Made by a program: the position numbers and the translations under genes. This document shows, piece after piece, positions 27,743 to 37,587 of a stretch of DNA of 64,000 bases. The stretch is from Candidatus Blautia excrementipullorum. GTDB lineage: Bacteria > Bacillota > Clostridia > Lachnospirales > Lachnospiraceae. The stretch lies in NCBI GenBank assembly GCA_019118645.1, contig DWYN01000018.1:1-64000 (forward strand). Direction: 5' to 3'. The notes under the pieces were generated by a model. That model was not told the DNA's origin, did no database searches, and worked only from the letters and a program-made list of their open reading frames with translations. Within the stretch, counting starts at the first letter, position 1; every line of letters begins with the position of its first letter.

Positions 27743-27870
27743 AATTACTTAGTATACGAAAGCGCATATATAAGCAAAAACCTAAAGGTATAAGCAAGGG
27801 AACTTATTGTTTCTTCAATAAACACTCCGATAGTTTTATAATTTTAAGTATAAGAAAGGAGTGGCCTATA

Positions 27871-29016
27871 ATGCAGAAGTTTGTTTATGAGTATGCAACA
27901 AAAGTCTATTTTGGCGAGGGAGCGGTGAGGGAGCATCTTTCGGCGGCCGTCTCAGAATATGGGAAGAATGTAATGCTTGCTTATGGGGGCGGTTCTGTAA
28001 AAAAGAATGGAATCTATGATGAAGTAAAGAAAATCCTTGAGGACGCGGGAAAAAATGTTACAGATTTTAACGGTATCATGTCAAATCCGACTTATGCGAA
28101 AGTACAGGAAGGAGCCGAACTTGCAAAGAAAGAAAACATTGATTTTATTCTCGCTGTAGGCGGAGGTTCTGTTGTCGACTGCTGTAAAATTGTGGCGGCC
28201 CAGGCCAGGACAGATAAGGATCTGTGGGAGATGGAGATGACGGATCACCAGTTTCCAACGGATATGCTTCCAATAGGGGCTGTTGTGACAGTTTCCGGAA
28301 CAGGAGCTGAGATGAACGGCGGGGCAGTAATTACAAATGAAGAGAAAGTTATTAAGGCGGGAATGGCGGCAGCAGCTCCAAGATTTGCAATTCTTGATCC
28401 GGCATATACGGCGTCTGTCCCGAAAATGCAGGTGATTTCAGGCGCGTTTGATACATTGAGTCATGCGATGGAAACTTATTTTGGAAATTCGGATCAGGAC
28501 AATGTATCGGATGATGTGGCTCTGGCGATTATGAAAAATACGGTTGTAAATATGAGACGGCTGATAGCTGATGTGAACGACATGCAGGCCAGAGGAAATC
28601 TGATGTGGGATTCCGCCATGGCCGAGAACGGCATTTTAAAAGTCGGCAGAGCAACCGATTTTCAGGCCCATCAGATAGAACATCAGCTTGGCGCTTATAC
28701 AGACTGCAACCACGGACAGGGGCTGGCAGTGATACACCCGGCGTACCACCGTCATATTGCCAAGGACGCCGAAGAAAAATTCGCAAGATTTGCAGAGGTG
28801 GTTTTTGGCGCGGACAGTGCGGAAAAGGGGGTTGATGCACTGGCTGATTTTATTAAGTCATGCGGACTGCCGGTAAAAATGGGAGACCTGAAGTCGAAAA
28901 CAGAAATTACCCCGGAGATTTTAAGAAAAGTGGCAGATACATGCAATGTAATTAAGTGTGGCCCCAGAGAGCTGAGCCGTGATGAAATTTATGAAATTCT
29001 GATGGAGTGTATGTAA
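27871..29016 (+). CDS. Iron-containing alcohol dehydrogenase (YqhD/BdhA type)
   Basis: The 381-residue enzyme belongs to the group III metal-dependent alcohol dehydrogenases. It has the cofactor loop LAYGGGSVKKNG (about residues 38-49), VGGGSVVDCCKIVA (about 94-107), and metal-binding histidines in SHAMETYF, HQIEHQLGAYTDCNHG and GLAVIHPAYHRH. GGGS followed by Lys-Lys fits the NADPH-preferring butanol dehydrogenase subgroup. The ATG at 27871 has GAAAGGAG upstream; upstream codons lie in an AT-rich leader. It may reduce aldehydes for redox balance near the acetogenesis genes, but it is separated from them by a strong terminator, so a shared role is only inference. Confidence 0.92.
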   Translation: MQKFVYEYATKVYFGEGAVREHLSAAVSEYGKNVMLAYGGGSVKKNGIYDEVKKILEDAGKNVTDFNGIMSNPTYAKVQEGAELAKKENIDFILAVGGGSVVDCCKIVAAQARTDKDLWEMEMTDHQFPTDMLPIGAVVTVSGTGAEMNGGAVITNEEKVIKAGMAAAAPRFAILDPAYTASVPKMQVISGAFDTLSHAMETYFGNSDQDNVSDDVALAIMKNTVVNMRRLIADVNDMQARGNLMWDSAMAENGILKVGRATDFQAHQIEHQLGAYTDCNHGQGLAVIHPAYHRHIAKDAEEKFARFAEVVFGADSAEKGVDALADFIKSCGLPVKMGDLKSKTEITPEILRKVADTCNVIKCGPRELSRDEIYEILMECM

Positions 29017-29145
29017 AATTCTGCCGTAAATTCTATGGAGAAAAAGTTGCAGCAGTCTTATACGTACTTAACTCCTTAGCTAAACTATGTATATTATTGC
29101 ACAATTGTATAAAAACACTGCTGCGATTTTTTCTATATATACACA

Positions 29146-29188
29146 GAGGCGGCTGTCTTAGGTTTCTGAGGATTCAGCCGCCTCTTTT
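29146..29188 (+). terminator. Intrinsic terminator after the alcohol dehydrogenase
   Basis: GAGGCGGCTG (29146-29155) pairs perfectly with CAGCCGCCTC (29175-29184), followed by TTTT. A second possible terminator lies just upstream: GCAGCAGT (29049-29056) with ACTGCTGC (29117-29124) and then GATTTTTT. Confidence 0.85.
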
Positions 29189-29222
29189 CGAAATATTCAA
29201 CGAAAAAGAAAGGGGATTTAAA

Positions 29223-30080
29223 ATGCAGCAGAAAAGAAAAAGTGCTCTGTTGGCAGGAATCTGCCTGATGGTTTTGGGATGCAGCTTCGGCTTGAGTGAA
29301 AACCGCGTTTTCGCTGCGGAGAAGAATGAGGAGAATATGGATACTGCCGAGTTTGTGACAGAGGGGACGGAGGAGTACCGCGGTTTTATTTTAGACAACG
29401 TGCTGCATACAGAACAAAACGGAGATATTCATTATAATCTTTATGTTCCGGAAAGCTATGACGGAAGCCGGCCTTATGCTTTGTTTTTTACTCTGCCCGG
29501 ATATGAAGGGCTGTATTTCCAGGGAGTGGGAGAAAATCTGTACAGTGAAAATTTTGGATTCGAGGCTCAGAACTATATCAGGGATATGATTATTGTGGCG
29601 CCGCAGCTGTCCGACTGGGGCGAGACGTTGGCAGACCAGACAATCGCTCTTGTGGAATATTTTTTTGATCATTATAATATCGACAAGACCCGGGTATTTG
29701 GCGAGGGATATTCCGGGGGCGGCGAGACCATGTCACAGGTGATGGGAAAACGGCCGGACCTTTTTACCGCATATCTGCAGTGCAGTTCTCAGTGGGACGG
29801 AGCATACGAGCCGGTAGTGGAGAGCAGAACACCGGTATATCTTGTAATTGGAGAAAGCGACGAATATTACGGATCAGAGCCATCCAAAGAGGCATACAGT
29901 GAGCTGTATGATTTATACAGACAGGAGGGCTTTTCAGAAGAAGAAATCAATGAACTTCTCGTATTGGATATAAAGGATGCTTCTTATTTTGAAAGTCGCG
30001 GAGCAGACAGCCAGCACGGAGGGGGAGGATTGTTCGCCGAGGACGATGCAATCATGGGATGGCTGTTTCACAGATCATAA
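29223..30080 (+). CDS. Secreted alpha/beta hydrolase (esterase-like)
   Basis: The 285-residue protein begins with a signal peptide (about residues 1-31, hydrophobic LLAGICLMVLG, with possible cleavage after VFA). The body has the alpha/beta-hydrolase pattern: an oxyanion region FFTLPGYEG, a nucleophile elbow GEGYSGGGE (Ser about 167) and a late GADSQHGGGG with the likely catalytic His. It resembles PHB-depolymerase/feruloyl-esterase-like enzymes, but the substrate is not clear. The frame is open further upstream, but the ATG at 29223 has GAAAGGGG before it and starts the signal peptide. A single gene between two terminator/promoter boundaries. Confidence 0.75.
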   Translation: MQQKRKSALLAGICLMVLGCSFGLSENRVFAAEKNEENMDTAEFVTEGTEEYRGFILDNVLHTEQNGDIHYNLYVPESYDGSRPYALFFTLPGYEGLYFQGVGENLYSENFGFEAQNYIRDMIIVAPQLSDWGETLADQTIALVEYFFDHYNIDKTRVFGEGYSGGGETMSQVMGKRPDLFTAYLQCSSQWDGAYEPVVESRTPVYLVIGESDEYYGSEPSKEAYSELYDLYRQEGFSEEEINELLVLDIKDASYFESRGADSQHGGGGLFAEDDAIMGWLFHRS

Positions 30081-30113
30081 AGGACAATAGACAGAGCATA
30101 TGGACTTATATTA

Positions 30114-30142
30114 TTGACACTTGCGGAAACCTGAATTATAGT
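30114..30142 (+). promoter_or_regulatory. Promoter for the second LysR gene
   Basis: A perfect TTGACA (30114-30119), 17-base spacer and TATAGT (30137-30142) lie 35 bases before the LysR start. Confidence 0.75.
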
Positions 30143-30177
30143 TTAAATAAATGACATAAATATAAGGAGGAGCCCAT

Positions 30178-31065
30178 ATGTATAACTTGCAGCTTGAGAC
30201 CTTTATTGTTGTAGCAGACCTAGGAAGCTTTAATAAAGCGGCAGAGGCACTTTATATTACCCCTCCTGCTGTTACGAAACAGATCAACCTCCTTGAAAAA
30301 GATTTGGGCCTTCAATTATTTGTCAGAACCCACAGAGGAATTGCTTTGACAGAGGCGGGGAAGTCTTTGTATAAGGACGCAAAATATATTATCCAGTACT
30401 GCAAAGACTCTGTCGAGCGCGCCAAAAAGGCCATGCAGGAAAAGGATAATATTATTCGGATCGGTACATCGCCGATGACTCCGGCGGCGCCGTTGGTTGA
30501 AGTCTGGTCAAAAGTACAGAAGGACTGTCCGGACATCCGTCTGCAGATGGTTCCATATATGAACAGCCAGGAGAGTGCCAGGGAGATTCTGAAAAATCTG
30601 GGTACGAATATTGATGTAGTAGGAGGAATTTTTGATGAGACAATGCTGAAGCTGAGACAGTGCCGGGGAATGGAGCTTTCAAGGCAGAGGATCTGCTGCA
30701 CGGTATCTGCCAATCACCGTTTGGCTAAAAAAGAGATTCTTACATTCCAGGATCTGTACGGAGAAAAATTTCTCATGATGCATCGGGGATGGAGCAATTA
30801 TGTAGATGAGCTCAGGGATGATATCTGGAAGAACCATCCTCAGATCCAGGTGGTGGACTTTGACATTTATAGTATGGAAATTTTTAATCAGTGCGAGAAC
30901 AGCAATGCGATCCTGATGGCAGTGGAAAACTGGAAAGGGGTTCATCCTCTTCTGAAGATTATCCCGGTGGAATGGAAATATACCATTCCTTACGGAGTTC
31001 TTTATGCCACAGAACCATCGAACTTGGTGAAACGCTTTTTAAAGGCGATAAAAAAGGCAGTATAA
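30178..31065 (+). CDS. LysR-family transcriptional regulator
   Basis: The 295-residue regulator has the LysR winged helix at residues 1-60 (YNLQLETFIVVADLGSFNKA, then ALYITPPAVTKQINLLEKDL) and a substrate-binding domain with a RIGTSPMTPAAPL segment at its start. A GGAGGAG site lies just before ATG. It faces the same way as the aldo/keto reductase gene that follows but is separated from it by a terminator. Effector and targets are unknown; adjacent reductase and esterase genes are candidates. Confidence 0.9.
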   Translation: MYNLQLETFIVVADLGSFNKAAEALYITPPAVTKQINLLEKDLGLQLFVRTHRGIALTEAGKSLYKDAKYIIQYCKDSVERAKKAMQEKDNIIRIGTSPMTPAAPLVEVWSKVQKDCPDIRLQMVPYMNSQESAREILKNLGTNIDVVGGIFDETMLKLRQCRGMELSRQRICCTVSANHRLAKKEILTFQDLYGEKFLMMHRGWSNYVDELRDDIWKNHPQIQVVDFDIYSMEIFNQCENSNAILMAVENWKGVHPLLKIIPVEWKYTIPYGVLYATEPSNLVKRFLKAIKKAV

Positions 31066-31093
31066 AGCGAAGGGTAATAACTGAAAAACTAAT

Positions 31094-31122
31094 GGAGACT
31101 TCTGCAGGAGGTCTCTTTTTTT
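31094..31122 (+). terminator. Intrinsic terminator after the LysR gene
   Basis: GAGAC (31095-31099) pairs with GTCTC (31111-31115), with TCT/AGG pairing inside, followed by TTTTTTT. Confidence 0.75.
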
Positions 31123-31129
31123 ATAATAA

Positions 31130-32197
<1,068 letters not shown>

Positions 32198-32230
32198 AAT
32201 CTGGAAAATTTTGTGTGAGGAGGGGATATT

Positions 32231-33319
32231 TTGACAAAAAGAAGACGGATAAAGGCCATTATGCTGGCGTTTATCATGGCGCTGGGAAGTGCCCGAAGCG
32301 CAGGGGCAGAAGACGCAGCGGAAATGGAAAAGGAGGAGATGGAGATACAGACAGTGACAGATGCTGTGCTTCCGGGTTTGTTTCTCTATCTGCTTTTTTC
32401 GGGATACAGTCTGGCAGAAGCATCTTCTCAAACAGACGAGTATACTCTGGAAACAAAAGTTGCTGATGTAATAAATGATCCGGTTTTTGAAGGGTACGGA
32501 AAACTTATTTTTCCGGTGGACCGCCCTATAGATGAGGATCTGGAACTGCAGGACGTGGGAGATATTCTGATATGGTATAACAATGTGAATCCGGACCGGA
32601 CTGTGGAAATTGTGAATTATCTGAAAGACCAGGCAGAGGCTGGACAACAGATATTTTATGACATATATACTGATGAGGAAAAGGCAGAGGATCCCGAAAA
32701 AGAAGATACAGGACTCTTTTTCTTCCGGGGAGACCCGGGAGCAAAAACTGCTGTCGTAAATGCAGGCGGCGGCTTTGTATATGTGGCGGCTATGCATGAC
32801 AGCTTTCCTCATGCACTGGAACTGTCTAAAAAAGGATATAACGCGTTTGCCTTAATTTATCGTCCCGGGGCCGAAACGGCCTGTGAAGATCTGGCCAGAG
32901 CAATTGCATTTCTCCACGAAAATGCAGAAGAACTTCAGATTGATATGACCGACTATTCTCTGTGGGGAGGATCCGCAGGCGCCAGAATGGCGGCATGGCT
33001 GGGTTCTTATGGGACAACAGCATTCGGGGAGGAGGACTGTCCTTCTCCGGCGGTAGTCATCATGCAGTATACCGGACTGTCTGAGGTGACAGGAAATGAG
33101 CCGCCTACCTATGCCTGTGTAGGCACCAGTGATGGAATTGCTTCTTATCGGTCTATGGAAGATTATATCAGTCGTATACAGAATAACGGAACAGACGCTG
33201 AGATTGAAGTGTTTGACGGACTGCGCCATGGATTTGGACTGGGAGAAGGAACTGCAGCTGAAGGCTGGATTAACCATGCAGTGAGTTTCTGGGAAAGGAA
33301 TATGGAAGAGCACTCATAG
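32231..33319 (+). CDS. Secreted alpha/beta hydrolase with GGSAG elbow
   Basis: The 362-residue protein has a signal peptide at the N-terminus (RIKAIMLAFIMALGSARSAGA) followed by an acidic stretch and a second hydrophobic run (FLYLLFSGYSLAEA). The catalytic part has VNAGGGFVYVA as oxyanion strand, the nucleophile elbow LWGGSAGARMAAW, and FDGLRHGFGLG with the probable catalytic His, all as in hormone-sensitive-lipase-like or acetyl-esterase enzymes. The TTG start is supported by AGGAGG seven bases upstream; ATG 32261 is the alternative. It lies 33 bases after the broken reductase and may once have been co-expressed with it. Substrate is unknown. Confidence 0.75.
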   Translation: MTKRRRIKAIMLAFIMALGSARSAGAEDAAEMEKEEMEIQTVTDAVLPGLFLYLLFSGYSLAEASSQTDEYTLETKVADVINDPVFEGYGKLIFPVDRPIDEDLELQDVGDILIWYNNVNPDRTVEIVNYLKDQAEAGQQIFYDIYTDEEKAEDPEKEDTGLFFFRGDPGAKTAVVNAGGGFVYVAAMHDSFPHALELSKKGYNAFALIYRPGAETACEDLARAIAFLHENAEELQIDMTDYSLWGGSAGARMAAWLGSYGTTAFGEEDCPSPAVVIMQYTGLSEVTGNEPPTYACVGTSDGIASYRSMEDYISRIQNNGTDAEIEVFDGLRHGFGLGEGTAAEGWINHAVSFWERNMEEHS

Positions 33320-33346
33320 AAGAGGCGCGGAAATACAAAAATTGCC

Positions 33347-33375
33347 TTGTATCAGTGGCCGTTTTTCGATATAAT
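33347..33375 (+). promoter_or_regulatory. Promoter upstream of the small ORF and D-lactate-type dehydrogenase
   Basis: TTGTAT (33347-33352), 17-base spacer and a perfect TATAAT (33370-33375). Confidence 0.7.
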
Positions 33376-33445
33376 ATATTTTGTGAAATGATTTTTCTCT
33401 TCATATTCCAGAAGGGAATATTACTGAAGCAGAGAGAGGAAAAAT

Positions 33446-33568
33446 ATGGAAGCATGGAAAAAGCACCGGGAAAACGGAGCACTGTTTTTCAGAGCGATAT
33501 ATCAAACAGAAAATTCGGCAATAATCAGAAGGAGCAGCAGAAATGCGGCTCCTTCTTTTATGCAATAA
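33446..33568 (+). CDS. Candidate 40-residue leader ORF
   Basis: An ATG with a good ribosome site (AGAGAGG, six bases upstream) opens a 40-codon frame, ending 23 bases before the dehydrogenase start. The peptide begins MEAWKKHRENGALFFRAI; it is basic and has no recognised domain. It spans an intrinsic-terminator-like hairpin (33527-33559), so translation of this frame would disturb the hairpin, as in leader-peptide attenuation. The alternative is chance: codon use is not informative at this length. Confidence 0.4.
   Translation: MEAWKKHRENGALFFRAIYQTENSAIIRRSSRNAAPSFMQ
33527..33559 (+). terminator. Terminator-like hairpin inside the leader of the dehydrogenase gene
   Basis: AGAAGGAGC (33527-33535) pairs perfectly with GCTCCTTCT (33548-33556), followed by TTTA. 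The T-run is short. It lies between the promoter at 33347 and the gene at 33592, so it would act as an attenuator. Confidence 0.5.
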
Positions 33569-33591
33569 AGCGGCGAAGAGGAGGAAATAAA

Positions 33592-34578
33592 ATGAAACTG
33601 ACAGCTTATGAAGTAAGAAAAGACGAAGAGGAAAGAATGAAAAAATATGCAGAGAAATACGGAGTGGATGAACTGGTAATGACGGAAGAGCCTCTTACGG
33701 AAAAATCGCTCGATCTGGCCGAAGGGGCGGCAGGGATAACGACACTGGGACAAAGCGTCATCAGCGAGGAAATCTGCCGGAGGCTCCATGAGATGGGAGT
33801 TAAAGGATATTCCACAAGATCTGTGGGGTATAATCATGTGAATCTGAAGGCGGCAGAAAAATATGGAATACGGGTCAGCAACGCCTCTTATTCCCCGCAT
33901 GGAGTTTCCGAGTATACAGTGATGATGATTTTAATGAGTCTCAGAAAATATAAACCGGCCCTTTACCGGATCAATGTAAATGACTATTCTCTGGACGGGC
34001 TTGTCGGCGGTGAGCTGTGCGACATGACGGTGGGAATTATCGGTACCGGGAAAATAGGAGAGACAGTGATACGGAACTTGTCGGGATTCGGATGCCGTAT
34101 TTTCGCTTACGACATTTATGAAAAAGATGAGGTAAAGAAGTATGCGGCTTATCGGGACCTGGATGCAATTTACCAGGAGTGTGATATTATTTCCCTTCAT
34201 ACCCCATTGATGGATTCCACTTATCATATGATCAATGCAGACTCAATCAAGAAGATGAAGGATCATGTGATTCTTGTAAACTGTGCAAGAGGAGAATTAA
34301 TGGATATTGAGGCAGTAATTCAGGGCGTCGAAAATGAAAAAATAGGAGCGGTTGCTCTGGATGTATTTGAAAATGAGAATGGAATTTATCATCACGACAG
34401 GAGAACAGATATTATTAAGAACAGAGAAATGGCGTATCTCCGCCAGTTTCCCAACGTTATCATGACGCAGCATATGGCTTTTTATACACGTCAGGCTGTG
34501 GACAGTATGGTGAAATGCGGCATTGAGAGTCTTGCCGCATTTGCAGAAGGAAAAGACTATTTCTGCCGTCTGGCATAG
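33592..34578 (+). CDS. D-isomer-specific 2-hydroxyacid dehydrogenase (D-lactate dehydrogenase-like)
   Basis: The 328-residue NAD-dependent enzyme interconverts a 2-oxoacid and a D-2-hydroxyacid. It has the nucleotide-binding GIIGTGKIGETVI (about residues 148-160), the substrate-binding Arg in VNCARGELMD, a catalytic Glu in ALDVFENENG, and the catalytic His in MTQHMAFYT. This His context and the N-terminal STRSVGYNHVNL match D-lactate dehydrogenase and VanH-like enzymes. The frame is open upstream to 33355, but GAGGAGG eight bases before ATG 33592 and the family N-terminus decide the start. No vancomycin-resistance genes are nearby, so fermentative D-lactate formation is the simplest role. Confidence 0.9.
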   Translation: MKLTAYEVRKDEEERMKKYAEKYGVDELVMTEEPLTEKSLDLAEGAAGITTLGQSVISEEICRRLHEMGVKGYSTRSVGYNHVNLKAAEKYGIRVSNASYSPHGVSEYTVMMILMSLRKYKPALYRINVNDYSLDGLVGGELCDMTVGIIGTGKIGETVIRNLSGFGCRIFAYDIYEKDEVKKYAAYRDLDAIYQECDIISLHTPLMDSTYHMINADSIKKMKDHVILVNCARGELMDIEAVIQGVENEKIGAVALDVFENENGIYHHDRRTDIIKNREMAYLRQFPNVIMTQHMAFYTRQAVDSMVKCGIESLAAFAEGKDYFCRLA

Positions 34579-34657
34579 AACAGATGAAGACGGATTTGAA
34601 GATAGCTATTTCACCGTCCCTGTGCTATGATAATAAAAAAAGTCAGGAGGAGAGAAG

Positions 34658-35224
34658 ATGAACTTAGCAGTGTTTTTCCCGGGAGTTGGCTATCATACAG
34701 ACAAACCGCTGCTGTATTATGGAAAGAAAGCAGCAGGGCAGCTGGGCTATGAGACTGTGGAGGTACCTTATGGGAATTTCCAAAAAAATATAAAAGGATC
34801 TGCAGAAAAGATGAAGGAAGCTTTTCTCAGCGCACGAACCCAGGCGGAAGAATTGCTGAGAGGGGTGAATTTTGGGCAGTACGGCAGGATTGTCTTTATT
34901 TCAAAAAGTGTAGGAACGGCCGTAGCGTCTTCTTATGCTTCTGATCATCATATTCAGGCGGAACATGTTTATTATACACCGGTGAAAGATTCTTTTTTGT
35001 TTATAAAGAGCTGGGAGGAGCAGAGGGGAATTGTTTTTCACGGAACGAGCGATCCCTGGGCGGATACAGCAGATGTGGAGGCCGGATGCCGCAGGCGTGC
35101 TCTCCCTCTTTATACAATTGCCGGAGGAAACCACTCTCTGGAGACAGGAGATGTTCTCAGGGACATAGAAAATCTGCAGAAAATTATGGAACAGACAAAA
35201 AAATTTCTTGAGGAAACTGTGTGA
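34658..35224 (+). CDS. Small cytoplasmic alpha/beta hydrolase
   Basis: The 188-residue protein has no signal peptide. It shows a compact alpha/beta hydrolase pattern: FPGVGYHTDKPLLYY, a nucleophile elbow FISKSVGTAVA (Ser about 89), an acid in FHGTSDPWAD and the late His in GGNHSLETGD. It resembles short dienelactone-hydrolase-like or YdeN-like proteins, with no firm family name. It follows the dehydrogenase by 79 bases with its own AGGAGGAG site and precedes brnQ by 26 bases, so the three may form one transcript. Confidence 0.7.
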   Translation: MNLAVFFPGVGYHTDKPLLYYGKKAAGQLGYETVEVPYGNFQKNIKGSAEKMKEAFLSARTQAEELLRGVNFGQYGRIVFISKSVGTAVASSYASDHHIQAEHVYYTPVKDSFLFIKSWEEQRGIVFHGTSDPWADTADVEAGCRRRALPLYTIAGGNHSLETGDVLRDIENLQKIMEQTKKFLEETV

Positions 35225-35250
35225 AAGGATGCCGATAAGAGTGAAAAATA

Positions 35251-36567
35251 ATGGACAAATTTGACTTAAAAAACAAAATATTAATAGGAATTACTTTGTT
35301 TTCGATGTTTTTCGGAGCGGGAAATCTGATTTTTCCACCGTTTCTTGGTGCCCAGGCTGGTACAAGGGCAGTTCCTGCGTTTATTGGGTTTGCCCTAAGT
35401 GCGGTGGGACTGCCGGTTCTGGGAGTGGTGGCGGTAACTCTTGCAGGAGGCCTGAACCAGCTTGCTTCAAGAGTGCATCCGGGATTCGCTTTTGTCTATA
35501 TTTTAATTTTATATCTGGCAATTGGGCCTTGCCTGGCAATCCCCAGAACTGCCAGCACCTCATTTTCTATGGCGGTAATTCCCTTTCTGCCTTCCGGGGC
35601 GTCTGTGGGGCTGGTACAGTTCCTTTATTCGGTGATTTTTTTCGCGGCAGCCTCTCTGGTTGCCCTCCACCCGGAAAAGCTTACAGAATATCTGGGAAAG
35701 AAGCTGACTCCGATTCTTCTGGTACTGATTGCAGTTCTTTTTGCCGCTGCGGTTATTAATCCGGTGGGAGATCCGGCACATCCTGCGGAGCTTTATGAAA
35801 AAGGTGCAGCCGTTCAGGGATTTCTCGATGGCTATCAGACAATGGATACGCTGGCTGCGCTGAATTTTGGAATGATAGTTGCTTTAAATATACAGGCACG
35901 CGGAATCCGGAAGAAAAAGGCGGTTATGAAAGAGACAATTTCCGCCGGATGGATTGCGGGAATTCTTCTTCTCGCAGTATATGCAATGCTGACCTACGTG
36001 GGAATGATTTCCGGACAGATTTTCTTCGGGAAAAACAACGGGACAGAAGTTTTGGTCAGTATGGCGGATTTCCTTTTTGGAAAAGCGGGAATGGTGATAC
36101 TGGCCCTGATTTTTGTAATTGCCTGTTTTAATACCTGCGTCGGGCTGTTCAGCTGCTGCGGAAAATACTTTGCAGATGTATTTCCCAAATTAAGCTACAG
36201 GAGCTGGGTATTTATTTTTGCCTTTATCTCTATGGTGATTGCAAATGTAGGCTTGGACACGATTCTGAAATTTTCGGTACCTGTACTGAGTGCAATATAT
36301 CCTATGGCGATACTCTTGATTTTTTTATCGTGTATCCATCGGTGGCTGGACGGATTTCAGAGGATTTATCCATGGGCGGCTGTTTTCTGCGGCATCAGCA
36401 GCATACTGACAGTGATGAGTCAGTATGGAATTTTAATTCCGGGGATTACTTTGGTTTTACAGAAAATTCCGGGGTATAGTGCCGGGTTTGGATGGCTGCT
36501 GCCTACAGGGGCAGGCATTATGGCGGGGCTTGCAGCGGAAATCTGCAGAAAAAAAGTCCGCCGCTGA
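35251..36567 (+). CDS. brnQ: Branched-chain amino acid transport system II carrier
   Basis: The 438-residue membrane protein has about 12 hydrophobic helices and the family signature near the N-terminus, SMFFGAGNLIFPPFLGAQAG (residues 18-37). BrnQ proteins import leucine, isoleucine and valine with a cation. The ribosome site before ATG 35251 is weak, and the gene is close behind the small hydrolase gene, which suggests translation helped by read-through from upstream. No terminator was found directly after it. Confidence 0.93.
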   Translation: MDKFDLKNKILIGITLFSMFFGAGNLIFPPFLGAQAGTRAVPAFIGFALSAVGLPVLGVVAVTLAGGLNQLASRVHPGFAFVYILILYLAIGPCLAIPRTASTSFSMAVIPFLPSGASVGLVQFLYSVIFFAAASLVALHPEKLTEYLGKKLTPILLVLIAVLFAAAVINPVGDPAHPAELYEKGAAVQGFLDGYQTMDTLAALNFGMIVALNIQARGIRKKKAVMKETISAGWIAGILLLAVYAMLTYVGMISGQIFFGKNNGTEVLVSMADFLFGKAGMVILALIFVIACFNTCVGLFSCCGKYFADVFPKLSYRSWVFIFAFISMVIANVGLDTILKFSVPVLSAIYPMAILLIFLSCIHRWLDGFQRIYPWAAVFCGISSILTVMSQYGILIPGITLVLQKIPGYSAGFGWLLPTGAGIMAGLAAEICRKKVRR

Positions 36568-36628
36568 GATTTTTTGAGTGATAAGCTGCCGGGAAACAGG
36601 GCGTTGTTTACAGCTGATTGAAAAGCTC

Positions 36629-36659
36629 TTGACCTGAACCCGAGTTTATGATGTAAACT
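36629..36659 (+). promoter_or_regulatory. Possible MerR-type promoter before the second aldo/keto reductase
   Basis: TTGACC (36629-36634) and TAAACT (36654-36659) are separated by 19 bases, the long spacing used by MerR-type activators. No MerR gene is nearby, so this is weak. Confidence 0.3.
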
Positions 36660-36693
36660 ATCTTCCAGATTGCAAAAAACAGGAGGGATAAAG

Positions 36694-37500
36694 ATGAAAT
36701 ACCGTAAATTGCCGAAAGGACAGGAAGAAATCAGTATTTTGGGGTTTGGCGGCTCCAGCATTCATGAGTCAGATATGGAAAAATATATTTCCGGCGGTGT
36801 ACTGGATCATATTCTCGATCTGAAAAAACAGGGAGTGGTGCACAGAATCGGTCTGTCATCTCATACACCGTCCATTGTAAATATGTTTTTAGATAAAGGA
36901 ATTCTTGATGTGGTAATGTTCAGTATTAATCCGGCGTATGATTACCGGCATGGAGAGTATGCAAACGGAAGTGTGGATGAACGGATGGAGCTTTATCGGC
37001 GCTGTGAGAAAGAGAAGGTTGGAATTACTGTGATGAAGCCTTTTGGCGGCGGACGCCTTCTTGATGCGAAGCTGTCTCCTTTCGGCAGAAGTCTTACCAG
37101 ATATCAGTGCATCCAGTATGCTTTGGATAAGCCGGGTGTACTAAACGTACTTCCGGGGTACAGAAACAGGGAAGATCTTATGGATGTTCTGGGATTTTTG
37201 GATGCTTCTGAGGAGGAAAGAGATTATTCCGTGATTGGAAGTTTCGCTCCGGCGGAGGCGGAAGGCAGATGTGTTTACTGCAGTCATTGCCATCCTTGTC
37301 CCAAAGGCCTGGACATTGCTATGATTAATAAATATTATGATCTGGCAAAGGCAGGGGATGAGCTGGCGAAAGATCATTACCGAAAACTGGAGCGTCATGC
37401 CGAGGACTGCATTCAGTGCGGTCACTGCAACAAACGATGTCCGTTTAAGGCAGATCAGATGGGGCGCATGAAAGAGATTGCGGAATATTTCGGAATCTAA
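36694..37500 (+). CDS. Aldo/keto reductase with C-terminal ferredoxin domain, internally deleted
   Basis: The 268-residue product starts normally (MKYRKLPKGQEEISILGFGG, then SSIHES) and then joins directly to DMEKYISGGVLDHILDLKKQ. In intact relatives of about 360-370 residues, roughly 90-95 residues lie between these segments and hold the first barrel strands and the catalytic Asp and Tyr. The rest is preserved, including MKPFGGGRLL and two four-cysteine clusters, CVYCSHCHPCPKG and CIQCGHCNKRCPF, for [4Fe-4S] centres. The deletion keeps the frame. The start has AGGAGGG upstream. Without the catalytic Tyr it is unlikely to be a working reductase, though the iron-sulfur part could fold. Confidence 0.8.
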   Translation: MKYRKLPKGQEEISILGFGGSSIHESDMEKYISGGVLDHILDLKKQGVVHRIGLSSHTPSIVNMFLDKGILDVVMFSINPAYDYRHGEYANGSVDERMELYRRCEKEKVGITVMKPFGGGRLLDAKLSPFGRSLTRYQCIQYALDKPGVLNVLPGYRNREDLMDVLGFLDASEEERDYSVIGSFAPAEAEGRCVYCSHCHPCPKGLDIAMINKYYDLAKAGDELAKDHYRKLERHAEDCIQCGHCNKRCPFKADQMGRMKEIAEYFGI

Positions 37501-37587
37501 GAAAAATCCTGATCACAGGTTGTTGGAAATCTCTATTCATGATAAACTAGTGCAATAAAAGTATTCGGCTGCAAAGGAGTTTACATT

